Below are positions 15,396 through 24,457 of a stretch of DNA of 64,000 nucleotides, one piece after another. The translations under genes were made by a program, and so were the position numbers. Positions within the stretch are counted from its first letter, which is position 1, and each line of letters opens with the position of its first letter. This stretch comes from Desulforhopalus sp. (GTDB lineage: Bacteria > Desulfobacterota > Desulfobulbia > Desulfobulbales > Desulfocapsaceae). The notes beneath the pieces are model-generated. The model made no database searches. It had not been told where the DNA came from and was given only the letters and a program-made list of their open reading frames with translations. Where the stretch lies: assembly GCA_030247675.1 (NCBI GenBank), contig JAOTRX010000002.1:744001-808000 (forward strand), read 5' to 3'.

Positions 15396-17095
15396 CAAAT
15401 AGGATGAAGTACGCCCTGATCGCCCTGGCTGTCTTGGTCCTTGGCGAAGGAATATGGCTGTGGGGATTCTGCCGCTTTTATGTCGGACCCAACGAGATGG
15501 CGATTATCACTGCCAAAAACGGCACCCCCTTGGAGCCGGGACAGATACTTGCCCGCGACGGTCAGCAGGGCATTCGCGAAGAGACCCTCGGCGAAGGCCG
15601 GCATTTTCTCAATCCGGTGTTATACGATTGGGAGATTGTGCCGGTCATCCTTGTTGAACCCGGCAAGGTGGCAATTATCACCTCAAAGATCGGCAAAAAG
15701 CTCGAAGAGGGTGAGTTCATCGCCGAACGCGGCGAGAAGGGTATCTGGCGCAGCGTCCTTGGCCCCGGTAAATACCGGATGAATCCGCACGGCTACCATA
15801 TCGAAACCGTCGATGCCATCAGCATCCCCATCGGCTATGCCGGGGTTGTTACCTCACTGTCCGGTGCCCAGGCCGACAGCGGCGAGTTCGCCGGCAATGA
15901 CGAGAAGGGTGTGCGCCGCGATGTACTGCAGCCGGGCCTGTACTATGTCAACCCCAAGGAATATAAGGTCGATGTCGTGGAGATCGGCATCAATCAGGTA
16001 TCTCTTCTTGGTCGAAGCGGCGGCAAGGTGGTCACCAAGGCTCGGCAACTCGGCAGCAATGAGGCCCTGAACGTCCTGCAGTCGGCGGTCCTTGAGAAAC
16101 AGGAGGCCAAACGGCAGGATTACTTCAGCAAGCGTTCGTCCTCGTCGGCGGTGCAGGACCAAAAGTTCAAGACCGGCAAGCAGGTCGATTTCGCCAAGGG
16201 CAAACCGGTCCCGGCACCGGCACCGGCGCCCCTTGAAGAAGGCGAGATGAGCCTCACCGAACTGGTGAGCTTTCCGTCACGCGACGGCTTTCAGATCAGT
16301 CTCGATATGACGGTGGAGTTTGAACTGGCGCCGGAGAGCATTGCCGATATCTTCAGGCGCTACGGCGACCTGCCGGCGGTGGTCGACAAGATCATCATGC
16401 CGCAGATTACCTCCATCTCCCGCAACAAAGGCTCGGAGTACCGGGCCAAGGACTTCATTGTCGGCGAAGGCCGGGAGAAATTCCAGAATGATATCACCGC
16501 ATCCCTGGAGCAAACCCTTGGTACCAAAGGGATCAAGGTCTATAACGCCCTGATCCGCCACGTCGAGGTACCCGACGAGATACGCGAACCGATTCAACAG
16601 GCGAGCATTGCCGTCGAACAGGATCTGACCAACAAGGAACGGCAGAACACCGCCCGCAAAGAGGCGGAATTGAACACCGAGGTGTCGTTGATCCAGCAGC
16701 GCGGCGAACAGGTGCAGCAGGAGACAGAGAAGCTGAAGGCGGAAATCGCCGCCGACCTCGGCAAACAGGTGGCGGAGATTCAGGCCGAGACCCTGATGAA
16801 GGCGGCGGAGATCAAGAAACTCACCGCGGCCATTGCCGCCGATAAGGTGCGTGTCCTTGGTCAGGCGAAGGCCACTGCCCTGCAGAAGGTCGATGGTGAA
16901 AGGGCCAACGGTCTCAAGCTGAAAACGGCGGTGTTCAACGATCCCGGCGCCTACGTCCAGTGGCGATTTGCCGAAACCCTCAATCCGGCGGTGAAGGTGA
17001 ACATCATCCATTCCGGTGAAGGCACCCTGTGGACCGATCTTGAGAAGACCGGCTTTGCCGAACTCGGCGGCGCCAAACAGCTGCAGAAGAAATAG
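15392..17095 (+). CDS. SPFH/band 7 (prohibitin-like) membrane protein, second of pair
   Basis: 567 residues with the same design as its neighbour: N-terminal helix (about 6-26), three RHFLNPVLYDW/GKYRMNPHGYH/GLYYVNPKEYK modules, SPFH core (DGFQISLDMTVEFELAPESI, KVYNALIRHVEVPDEIREPI) and coiled coil. It differs by an inserted charged segment (about 215-275, including PVPAPAPAPLEEGE) between the modules and the core. The ATG overlaps the upstream stop (ATGA). The pair probably forms one hetero-oligomer on the cytoplasmic membrane. No NfeD-type protease partner is adjacent. Confidence 0.9.
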   Translation: MTNRMKYALIALAVLVLGEGIWLWGFCRFYVGPNEMAIITAKNGTPLEPGQILARDGQQGIREETLGEGRHFLNPVLYDWEIVPVILVEPGKVAIITSKIGKKLEEGEFIAERGEKGIWRSVLGPGKYRMNPHGYHIETVDAISIPIGYAGVVTSLSGAQADSGEFAGNDEKGVRRDVLQPGLYYVNPKEYKVDVVEIGINQVSLLGRSGGKVVTKARQLGSNEALNVLQSAVLEKQEAKRQDYFSKRSSSSAVQDQKFKTGKQVDFAKGKPVPAPAPAPLEEGEMSLTELVSFPSRDGFQISLDMTVEFELAPESIADIFRRYGDLPAVVDKIIMPQITSISRNKGSEYRAKDFIVGEGREKFQNDITASLEQTLGTKGIKVYNALIRHVEVPDEIREPIQQASIAVEQDLTNKERQNTARKEAELNTEVSLIQQRGEQVQQETEKLKAEIAADLGKQVAEIQAETLMKAAEIKKLTAAIAADKVRVLGQAKATALQKVDGERANGLKLKTAVFNDPGAYVQWRFAETLNPAVKVNIIHSGEGTLWTDLEKTGFAELGGAKQLQKK

Positions 17096-17490
17096 CGGAA
17101 TATCCTCGTCGCGGGCCTTGGCTTGGTGCTTACGCCAATTCTCGGCCCGCTCCGTCGCCCGTGCTTCCATGCCCCCCCTATCTGTTCATCGTTACTTGAA
17201 AAAGGGATATGATTTCCCCTCAATACATCGAATCTCCTTATTTACTTCTCAAAAAAAAATCATAGTTACCCCTTCCTTTCCTTCTTTTTCATTGACAGGT
17301 GCTATGGAGATACTCTATGTACTTTGTGCAGTAACATTGTTTCTCATGTTGGTCGGGAGTGATTGATATTAAATATTATCATATTTAATATCAGTATATT
17401 GTGTGTTTTTTATAGAATAACATGTTTCCGTCTAACCACTAGAAGGGTTTCTTGCCGGATTGGCACCATTGACACGAAGGGGGTTGAACA
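17096..17490. other. Intergenic region upstream of the decarboxylase operon
   Basis: 395 bp that becomes AT-rich toward the decarboxylase operon. It contains the long palindrome at 17364-17393 described separately. Short reading frames here lack ribosome-binding sites, so I annotate no gene. Confidence 0.45.
17364..17393. promoter_or_regulatory. AT-rich perfect palindrome, possible operator
   Basis: GATATTAAATAT (17365-17376) and ATATTTAATATC (17381-17392) are perfect inverted repeats around TATC, with one more T-A pair outside. It lies about 100 bp before the mmdA start and could be a regulator site. No T-run or GC stem is present, so it is not a typical terminator. Confidence 0.45.
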
Positions 17491-19038
17491 ATGTCTTTTG
17501 ACAAGAGAGAATATCTGCTCAAAAAAAAGGAAAAGATCGCGCTGGGGGGTGGACAGCAAAGGATCGACAAGCAACACGCCCAGGGCAAGATGACCGCCAG
17601 GGAACGGCTTGTGTATCTGTTTGATCCCAACACCTTTGTTGAGCAGGATGCCTTTATTAAGAACCGCTGCACGAGGTTCGGCATGGATAAACTCGATCTG
17701 GACGGTGAATCGGTGGTAACCGGTTACGGCAAGATCGATGGCCGGCTGGCCTACGCCTTTTCCCAGGACTTTACCATCACCGGCGGCGCTTTGGGTGAGA
17801 TGCACGCCCGCAAGATCGTCAAGGCCATGGATGCAGCGGTCAAGGTTGGTGCGCCGATTATCGGCCTCAACGATTCCGGCGGGGCCCGTATTCAGGAGGC
17901 GGTGGACGCCCTCTCCGGATACGGCGACATCTTCTACCGCAACGCCATTTACTCAGGTGTCGTGCCGCAGATCTCCGCGGTCATGGGACCCTGCGCCGGC
18001 GGGGCGGTCTACTCACCGGCGCTGACCGACTTCATCTTCATGGTCAACAAGACCTCGCAGATGTTCATCACCGGCCCGCAGGTTATCAAGACCGTCACCG
18101 GCGAGCAGGTCACTGCCGAGGACCTTGGCGGGGCCATGACCCACAACAGTGTCAGTGGCAACGTCCACTTCATTGCCGAGACCGATCAGGATTGTCTCGA
18201 CGGCATTCGGCGGCTGGTTGGCTACCTGCCCTCGAATAATATGGAAACCCCTCCGGAGGCAGGTGGGGTCCGAAATGTCAACCGCTTCTTTCATGAACTC
18301 AATGAAATTATCCCGGACAATCCCAACAAGCCTTACGATATGGTTGATGTCATAAACTATATCGTCGATTCGGGCAGTTTTATGGAGTATCAGCCCTACT
18401 TTGCCAAGAACCTGATCACCGGTTTTGCCCGGGTCAATGGCCGGGCCATCGGCGTGGTCGGCAATCAGCCCAATGTCATGGCCGGATGTCTCGATATGAA
18501 TGCCGGCGACAAGGCCTCCCGTTTCGTTCGGACCTGCGACGCCTTTAATATCCCTCTGCTTACCTTTGTCGATGTGCCCGGATTTCTTCCCGGCACCAAC
18601 CAGGAATATGGCGGCATTATTCGCCACGGGGCAAAGATCCTCTACGCCTACAGCGAGGCCACCGTTCCCAAGATAACTCTCATCACCAGAAAGGCCTACG
18701 GCGGTGCCTACGTGGCCATGTGCTCGAAATCCCTAGGGGCGGACATGGTTTACGCCTGGCCGACCGCCGAGGTTGCGGTCATGGGTTCCGACGGCGCCGT
18801 CAATATCATCTTCAAAAACGATATCGACAAGGCGGAGGATAAAGAGGCCATGCGCCAGCAGATCCTCGAAGAATACGCCGCCGAGTTTGCCACCCCCTAC
18901 AAGGCGGCGGAACGTGGTTTTGTCGACGATGTTATCGAACCGCACACCACCAGGCAGAGGGTAATTGACGCCCTGGCCATGCTGGATGGCAAACGGGAAA
19001 AACGCCCCGCCAAAAAACACGGCAACATCCCTCTTTAA
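17491..19038 (+). CDS. mmdA: Na+-pumping acyl-CoA decarboxylase, carboxyltransferase (alpha) subunit
   Basis: 515 residues, the usual size for methylmalonyl-CoA decarboxylase or propionyl-CoA carboxylase carboxyltransferase subunits. Two crotonase-like halves are visible: IGLNDSGGARIQEAVDALSG and MGPCAGGAVYSPALTDFIFM in the N-terminal half, and PGFLPGTNQEYGGIIRHGAK and ITRKAYGGAYVAMCSKSLGA in the C-terminal half. The subunit moves CO2 from the acyl-CoA to biotin on MmdC. It heads an operon with mmdD, mmdC and mmdB. Glutaconyl-CoA decarboxylase alpha subunits are longer, so methylmalonyl-CoA is the likelier substrate; this is inference. Confidence 0.92.
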   Translation: MSFDKREYLLKKKEKIALGGGQQRIDKQHAQGKMTARERLVYLFDPNTFVEQDAFIKNRCTRFGMDKLDLDGESVVTGYGKIDGRLAYAFSQDFTITGGALGEMHARKIVKAMDAAVKVGAPIIGLNDSGGARIQEAVDALSGYGDIFYRNAIYSGVVPQISAVMGPCAGGAVYSPALTDFIFMVNKTSQMFITGPQVIKTVTGEQVTAEDLGGAMTHNSVSGNVHFIAETDQDCLDGIRRLVGYLPSNNMETPPEAGGVRNVNRFFHELNEIIPDNPNKPYDMVDVINYIVDSGSFMEYQPYFAKNLITGFARVNGRAIGVVGNQPNVMAGCLDMNAGDKASRFVRTCDAFNIPLLTFVDVPGFLPGTNQEYGGIIRHGAKILYAYSEATVPKITLITRKAYGGAYVAMCSKSLGADMVYAWPTAEVAVMGSDGAVNIIFKNDIDKAEDKEAMRQQILEEYAAEFATPYKAAERGFVDDVIEPHTTRQRVIDALAMLDGKREKRPAKKHGNIPL

Positions 19039-19051
19039 ACAGGAGACGACA

Positions 19052-19480
19052 ATGGGAATTTCAGAACTCCTGGTGCAGCTGGCCAACCCTGAGGCCATCA
19101 AGACCCTTTCTTTTACAGAGAAGATGGCCGGCGGTCTGCTCGTCACCTTCCTGGGCATGGGTATTACCTTTCTCGCCCTTATTCTCCTGCAGGTTATTAT
19201 CGATCTGCTGGCCCGGATTATGGTGAAAATGGAAAGACCGGCGGAGGAGGTGGGGGGAACAGTCCTCCTCGAAAATACCGCCCTGGAAACCGTCGAGAAA
19301 GATAATGACGAGGAAAACAGTGACGAGGAAGAAATCGTCGCCGTGATTACCGCCGCCGTGGCAATGCAGATGCAGACGGCCGCGGAAAACGTGGTGATCC
19401 GCAATATCAGAAAAATTGAGGTCCCGGCAACGCAGTGGCGCATCGCTGGGATCCTCGACCAGATGAATACGAGACTCTAA
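19052..19480 (+). CDS. mmdD: Decarboxylase delta/gamma subunit (OadG-like)
   Basis: 142 residues from the ATG at 19052 (AGGAGAC upstream). One membrane helix near 24-48 (MAGGLLVTFLGMGITFLALI) is followed by an acidic linker (DNDEENSDEEE) and a C-terminal helical part with EIVAVITAAVAMQM. This is the OadG/MmdD pattern: a small anchor that holds the carboxyltransferase and biotin carrier to the beta subunit. It lies 13 bp after mmdA. Confidence 0.88.
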   Translation: MGISELLVQLANPEAIKTLSFTEKMAGGLLVTFLGMGITFLALILLQVIIDLLARIMVKMERPAEEVGGTVLLENTALETVEKDNDEENSDEEEIVAVITAAVAMQMQTAAENVVIRNIRKIEVPATQWRIAGILDQMNTRL

Positions 19481-19498
19481 TTTAAAAGGTGAGTGCAT

Positions 19499-19885
19499 AT
19501 GAAGATGTTCAAGATACGGATAAATGGCAATGAATACCAGGTTGAGGTCGAGGAAGTCACCAACGCGGCATCTCCTGCACCGGCCAGGGCAGCGCAACCC
19601 GCCGCCGCCCGTCCTGCGCCGCAGGAGATAAAAAAACCGGCAAGCCCGGCGGCGGCCCCTGTTCAGAATGGTGCCACCACCATCCAGGCCCCGATGCCGG
19701 GAACCATTCTCGATGTCCGGGTGAAGGCAGGAGACAAGGTCGCTAAGGGCCAGACCCTGATGATTCTTGAGGCGATGAAGATGGAAAATGAGATCCTTGC
19801 CCCCCATGATTGCGTCATCGGCCGTGTACAGGTGGAAAAAGGGGCCTCGGTCAATGCCGGGGATGTTCTCATTACTCTCGCGTAA
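19499..19885 (+). CDS. mmdC: Biotin carrier (gamma) subunit
   Basis: 128 residues. A short N-terminal domain (FKIRINGNEYQVEVEEV) and a flexible Pro/Ala linker (about 24-56) lead to a biotinyl domain with IQAPMPGTILDVRVKAGDKV and ILEAMKMENEI, placing the biotinyl lysine at K94. It shuttles carboxybiotin between MmdA and MmdB. AAAGGTGAG precedes the ATG at 19499; an in-frame GTG two codons earlier is also possible. Confidence 0.94.
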   Translation: MKMFKIRINGNEYQVEVEEVTNAASPAPARAAQPAAARPAPQEIKKPASPAAAPVQNGATTIQAPMPGTILDVRVKAGDKVAKGQTLMILEAMKMENEILAPHDCVIGRVQVEKGASVNAGDVLITLA

Positions 19886-19915
19886 AGATTCTCTACGGTA
19901 CTAAAGGAGTTCGAT

Positions 19916-21076
19916 ATGTATGAAGCTTTAGCTGATTTCATCAGGAGCATGGGGGTCGCCAATCTCACCTTCGGCTCCATTCTGATGATCGGTATCGCCT
20001 GCCTGCTGATTTATCTGGCCATTGCCAAGGGGTTCGAACCGCTGCTCCTCATTCCAATCGCCTTTGGCGTGCTGCTCACCAACCTGCCGCTGGCCGATAT
20101 GATGGCCCCGCCTGTCATGGAAATCAAGGAAAAGATCATCCATACTGTGCAGCCGGGCGGACTTATGTACTATCTTTTCCAGGGAGACCATCTGGGCATT
20201 TTCCCGCCGTTGATTTTTCTGGGTGTCGGCGCCATGACCGACTTTGGTCCCCTGATCGCCAATCCAAAATCCCTGCTCCTCGGGGCGGCGGCGCAGTTCG
20301 GCATCTTCCTCACCTTTATGGGAGCCATCGGCTCCGGCCTGTTCTCGGCCCAGGAAGCTGCATCCATAGGCATTATCGGTGGTGCCGACGGTCCGACGGC
20401 AATCTTTCTCGCCTCCCGCCTTGCTCCCCATCTTCTCGGATCAATTGCCATTGCCGCCTACTCGTATATGGCCATGGTACCGATCATTCAACCGCCGATC
20501 ATGCGCCTTTTGACCACCAAGGAAGAGCGGTGCATCGTCATGACCCAGCTGCGTACCGTCTCCAAGAAGGAGAGGATCATCTTCCCGATAGTCGTCACCA
20601 TCATCGTCGCCCTCATCGTTCCGCCGGCCACTTCGCTCATCGGTATGCTGATGGTCGGCAACCTCTTCCGGGAATGCGGCGTGGCCAGCCGACTGGAGGA
20701 CACCGCCAAGAACGCCCTTATCAACTCCATCACCATCTTTCTCGGGATGTCGGTGGGGGCGACAGCCACCGCCGAGAACTTTCTCAAGGTTGAGACTTTG
20801 GCCATCCTGGTTCTCGGTGTCTCGGCCTTTGCCATCGGCACTGCAGCTGGGGTGTTGCTTGCCAAGTTGATGAACAAGGTAATGGGTGGCGGGATCAACC
20901 CGCTCATCGGCTCGGCTGGGGTATCGGCGGTACCGATGGCCGCCCGGGTGTCCCAGGTCGTCGGCCAGAAAGATAATCCCGGCAACTTCCTGCTGATGCA
21001 CGCCATGGGGCCGAATGTTGCAGGTGTCATTGGGTCCGCTGTTTCAGCTGGCGTACTGTTGTCTCTTTTCAAATAA
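19916..21076 (+). CDS. mmdB: Na+-translocating decarboxylase beta subunit
   Basis: 386 residues, very hydrophobic. Conserved stretches include [40 protein letters not shown] (with the family Asp thought to bind Na+), [17 protein letters not shown] and [20 protein letters not shown]. It decarboxylates biotin and exports Na+ across the cytoplasmic membrane. AAGGAG lies before the ATG. It ends the operon; an imperfect hairpin GGCCGCT/AGCGGCC (21095-21133) follows. Confidence 0.94.
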   Translation: MYEALADFIRSMGVANLTFGSILMIGIACLLIYLAIAKGFEPLLLIPIAFGVLLTNLPLADMMAPPVMEIKEKIIHTVQPGGLMYYLFQGDHLGIFPPLIFLGVGAMTDFGPLIANPKSLLLGAAAQFGIFLTFMGAIGSGLFSAQEAASIGIIGGADGPTAIFLASRLAPHLLGSIAIAAYSYMAMVPIIQPPIMRLLTTKEERCIVMTQLRTVSKKERIIFPIVVTIIVALIVPPATSLIGMLMVGNLFRECGVASRLEDTAKNALINSITIFLGMSVGATATAENFLKVETLAILVLGVSAFAIGTAAGVLLAKLMNKVMGGGINPLIGSAGVSAVPMAARVSQVVGQKDNPGNFLLMHAMGPNVAGVIGSAVSAGVLLSLFK

Positions 21077-21172
21077 CAGAACGGTATGTCAAGAGGCCGC
21101 TTAGCCTGCGCGTAAGGAGCGGGTTCAGCGGCCACAGGTCATTCCCCTATGTCCCAAAGGAAGTACCACCCG

Positions 21173-22568
21173 ATGAACAAGTCGAGTGTTAATTAGGATG
21201 TTCTTACCCCGGTGAAGTTTCTTCTGCGCAGCGCCGAGGTGTACCCGAACAAGACCGCGGTCGTCCACAATGACAAGCGGTATTCCTACGCTTAGTTCCA
21301 TGATCGCGTCTATCGCCTGGCCAAGGGTCTCCGTGCTAGGGGGATTAATAAAGGCGATAAGGTGGCCTTCCTTTGCCCGAATATTCCGCAGATGCTTGAA
21401 GCGCATTACGCCGTGCCGATGATCGGCGCGGTTCTGGCCAGCATCAATGTCCGGCTTTCTCCCTGAGAGATTGGCTATATCGTCAAACATTCCGATTCGA
21501 AGGCGGTCTTCGTTGACAACCAGCTGGCGGGATCGATCAAGCCGGTGCTGGCGGAACTGCCGGATGTAGCCTTTTTTGTGAATATCTGCGACGCCGCTGC
21601 CGAAATGCCGCTTTCCGGGCCAGAATATGAGGAGTTCCTCGCCCAGGCATCGCCGGCGCCGGTGGCCATCGAGGTTGCCGATGAGTATCAGCCCATAACC
21701 ATCAACTATACCAGTGGCACGACTGGCCTGCCGAAGGGGGTGGTCTATCACCACCGCGGTGCCTACCTTAATTCCCTGAGCGAGATTCAGGAGACGGGGA
21801 TGACCTGTGACTCGGCCTATCTCTGGACCCTGCCGATGTTTCATTGCAATGGCTGGTGCTTTACCTGGGCGGTCACCGCCATCGGCGGCACCCATGTCTG
21901 CCTGCTTGCGCTATCGGCGTCGGAGATACTCCGCCTGATCGAGGCGGAAAAGGTCTCGCATATGTGCGCCGCTCCGACCATCCTCATTATGATATGCTCT
22001 CCGACCCCAGATCGAGGGATTTTAAGATCGATCACCGCTTGACCATTCTTACCTCCGGGGCCCCGCCGTCGCCGACGGTCATAGAACAGATAGAAGGGAT
22101 GGGGGCGACCATCGTCCATGTATACGGACTTACCGAAGTATACGTTCCCTATTCGGTCTGTGCCCGCCAGCCGAACTGGGACAGTCTGGCAAAGGAGGAA
22201 CTCGCCCGGATTAAAGCGAGACAGGGAGTGTGGACCGGGACAAGGACATCATTATCAGCAGCGGGGAGAATATCTCGTCGGTTGAGCTGGAAAATGTCAT
22301 CTACCGCCATCCCAAGGTTCAGGAGGTAGCGGTCGTTTCCACACCGGACGAGAAATGGGGTGAGGTGCCGAAGGCATTTGTTACCCCGAAACCGGGAAGC
22401 GAGCTGACCGCTGAGGAAATCGTCGAATTCTGCAAGCAAAACCTGGCAAGGTTCAAGGCACCCAAGGACATCGTCTTTTGCGAGCTGCCGAAGACCGCGA
22501 CCGGCAAGATCCTTAAGTTCAAGCTCCGCCAACAGGAATGGCAGGGACGGGAAAAGAAGGTGAACTAG
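21173..22568 (+). pseudogene. Decayed acyl-CoA synthetase (AMP-forming)
   Basis: Translation from the ATG at 21173 (AAAGGAAG upstream) matches a medium-chain acyl-CoA synthetase but is broken many times. In-frame stops are TAG 21194, TAG 21293 (in RYSYA-stop-FHDRVYRL) and TGA 21464 (in NVRLSP-stop-EIGYIV). A frameshift near 21995 moves the reading from TILIMI to the frame with DFKIDHRLTILTSGAPPSPT. Near 22225 a second frame change coincides with loss of roughly 50 residues that normally lie between KARQGV and DRDKDIIISSGENISS. The AMP-binding motif TINYTSGTTGLPKGVVYHHR survives. The gene cannot give a working enzyme. Confidence 0.93.
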
Positions 22569-23002
22569 GTCTCCCAATGGAAACGCCGGTCCTGTGAAAA
22601 CGTCCGGTAAATCTGAAAAATTCACTGCATTCTCCCTCTTGATCTGCTATGTTGTGCGGCATATCATGTCATGATAATTTGTTGGTTTATTGAGATTTAT
22701 CAAGCTGTTGAACAGAAAGCGGAACGTCCTGGCAAGGGTTTGCGAGGCCTCGGTAACCATCCCGGGCCTCGTGCTCTGGAGAAGAGTACGCCTTGCCGGG
22801 TCCCGGCCACCCCATGCTCGGCAAGGCCTGTCCGACCCGTTGGTGTTCCGTTGCCGGGATACCGGAGTGGCCGCCACGATATGGCCGCCGGGCAGGACGT
22901 CCGCTGACGTTGCCAACTCGTGGTCATTCTTCCGACACTCCTTGTGGAAGAAGAATTCTTCCAAGATGATTCCATTGAATCTCTGCGTTCCAAGGTAGCA
23001 CC
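22569..23002. other. Intergenic region with inverted repeats
   Basis: 434 bp without a supported gene. It has two GC-rich dyads, CGAGGCC/GGCCTCG (22743-22749, 22765-22771) and CCTTGCCG/CGGCAAGG (22791-22798, 22819-22826), and the perfect 12-bp palindrome GAAGAATTCTTC (22950-22961) about 40 bp before the algI-like start. The last could be an operator. The base composition changes sharply to AT-rich at the next gene. Confidence 0.5.
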
Positions 23003-24457
23003 ATGCTATTTAGCTCGATAATATTTCTTTGTCTGTTCTTACCTCTGACGCTGATAGTGTATTTCTTTGCAGGAACCAAGCTACGAAATATCGTTTTATT
23101 GATAGCCAGCTTGTTATTTTATGCGTGGGGCGAAGTTGGTTATATAGTAGTGTTGTTGTATACAATACTGATTAATTGGCTTTGCGGCTTATTGCTTGAT
23201 GCAACTGCTTTAAGACGTCAGGTCAGCCGTTTTGTTCTGGCATTAGGTGTTGCAGCAAACCTTCTTCCTTTAATATATTTCAAATATGGCAATTTCTTAG
23301 TTGAAAACTGCAATGCAGTAGTAGCCAAATTTGCTCACCCGGGCATCGTCACAGACAGTATTTACCTGCCCATCGGCATATCCTTTTTTACCTTCAAGGC
23401 CATATCGTATCTTATCGATGTCTACAGAAGAGATGTCGAAATGCAACGCAGTCCTCTTAACTTTGCCCTCTATATCTCACTTTTCCCCCATTTAATTGCC
23501 GGACCGATTGTCCGCTATCGCGATGTTGCAAGGCATATCGTTGAAAGACATATATCTTTTGAAGACCTTGGCCAGGGAATCTATAGATTTGTTACCGGAC
23601 TCGGAAAGAAAATTTTAATTGCCAATCAATTAGGCGCCGTTGCCGATCATATATTTTCCTTATCGCCGGAAGGCTTGCCGGCAAGTCTGCTGTGGTTGGG
23701 GATACTTACATATACACTACAAATATACTACGACTTTTCCGGATACTCTGATATGGCTATTGGTCTCGGACGGATGTTCGGATTTCATTTTCTGGAAAAC
23801 TTCAATTACCCCTATAGCTCATTATCGATACAAGAATTCTGGCGCAGATGGCATATATCGCTATCCACATGGTTTAGAGATTACCTGTATATACCTTTGG
23901 GGGGAAATAAAAAGGGAGAGGTACGAACCTATGTGAATTTGATACTGGTTTTTTCCTTATGCGGCCTCTGGCATGGAGCAAGCTGGACCTTTCTGATCTG
24001 GGGACTGTATCATGGCCTGTTTCTCGCCCTGGAAAGAAGCATCCTCGGAAAATTGTTAAACTCCCTGCCTGTTGTGGTGCGGGCTATGTATACATTCTTC
24101 GTTATTATGATTGGCTGGATATTCTTTCGATCAGAGACAATTGCATATGCGCTGCTCTATATCAAATCTTTAGTGAATTTTGGCAAACCTGCGTATCTGG
24201 ACGGCCCCTTGTTTACTGCAATGGCCAATGAATTTTATGCCGCTCTGGTATTTGCGATTATTTTTGCGACACCATTGTTTCCATATTTTAAGCGGAAGTG
24301 GGAAGATTGCCGTGAGGTGGCTGTCGGATGGAAAAGTATCGCTTTCCACTTTGTTTCGACCGCTATTTATGTAGCTTTTATTGGTACTGTGTTAATTTAT
24401 GGGGCTGCTCAAGTTTTTGGTGATTCACACAACCCTTTCATATATTCCCGATTTTAA
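23003..24457 (+). CDS. MBOAT O-acyltransferase, AlgI-like
   Basis: 484 residues with about ten or more membrane helices. Signature motifs are the N-terminal LFSSIIFLCLFLPLTL, YLPIGISFFTFKAISYLIDV, SLFPHLIAGPIVRY, YYDFSGYSDMAIGLG, EFWRRWHISLSTWFRDYLYI and the catalytic-His motif CGLWHGASWTF (H324). AlgI-type proteins move acetyl groups across the cytoplasmic membrane to acetylate exported polysaccharide. The stop overlaps the next start by one base. The DNA is clearly more AT-rich than its surroundings, suggesting transfer. No polysaccharide synthase is nearby, so the acceptor is unknown. Confidence 0.92.
   Translation: MLFSSIIFLCLFLPLTLIVYFFAGTKLRNIVLLIASLLFYAWGEVGYIVVLLYTILINWLCGLLLDATALRRQVSRFVLALGVAANLLPLIYFKYGNFLVENCNAVVAKFAHPGIVTDSIYLPIGISFFTFKAISYLIDVYRRDVEMQRSPLNFALYISLFPHLIAGPIVRYRDVARHIVERHISFEDLGQGIYRFVTGLGKKILIANQLGAVADHIFSLSPEGLPASLLWLGILTYTLQIYYDFSGYSDMAIGLGRMFGFHFLENFNYPYSSLSIQEFWRRWHISLSTWFRDYLYIPLGGNKKGEVRTYVNLILVFSLCGLWHGASWTFLIWGLYHGLFLALERSILGKLLNSLPVVVRAMYTFFVIMIGWIFFRSETIAYALLYIKSLVNFGKPAYLDGPLFTAMANEFYAALVFAIIFATPLFPYFKRKWEDCREVAVGWKSIAFHFVSTAIYVAFIGTVLIYGAAQVFGDSHNPFIYSRF

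Noticed and set aside
17491..21076. Glutaconyl-CoA or oxaloacetate decarboxylase as the enzyme
   Set aside because: The 515-residue alpha subunit is too short for glutaconyl-CoA decarboxylase, and oxaloacetate decarboxylase alpha has a different (pyruvate carboxylase-like) carboxyltransferase. The exact acyl-CoA remains inferred.
22647..22964. Minus-strand frame of 105 residues before the algI-like gene
   Set aside because: No ribosome-binding site or recognisable domain, and it spans inverted repeats in an intergenic region.
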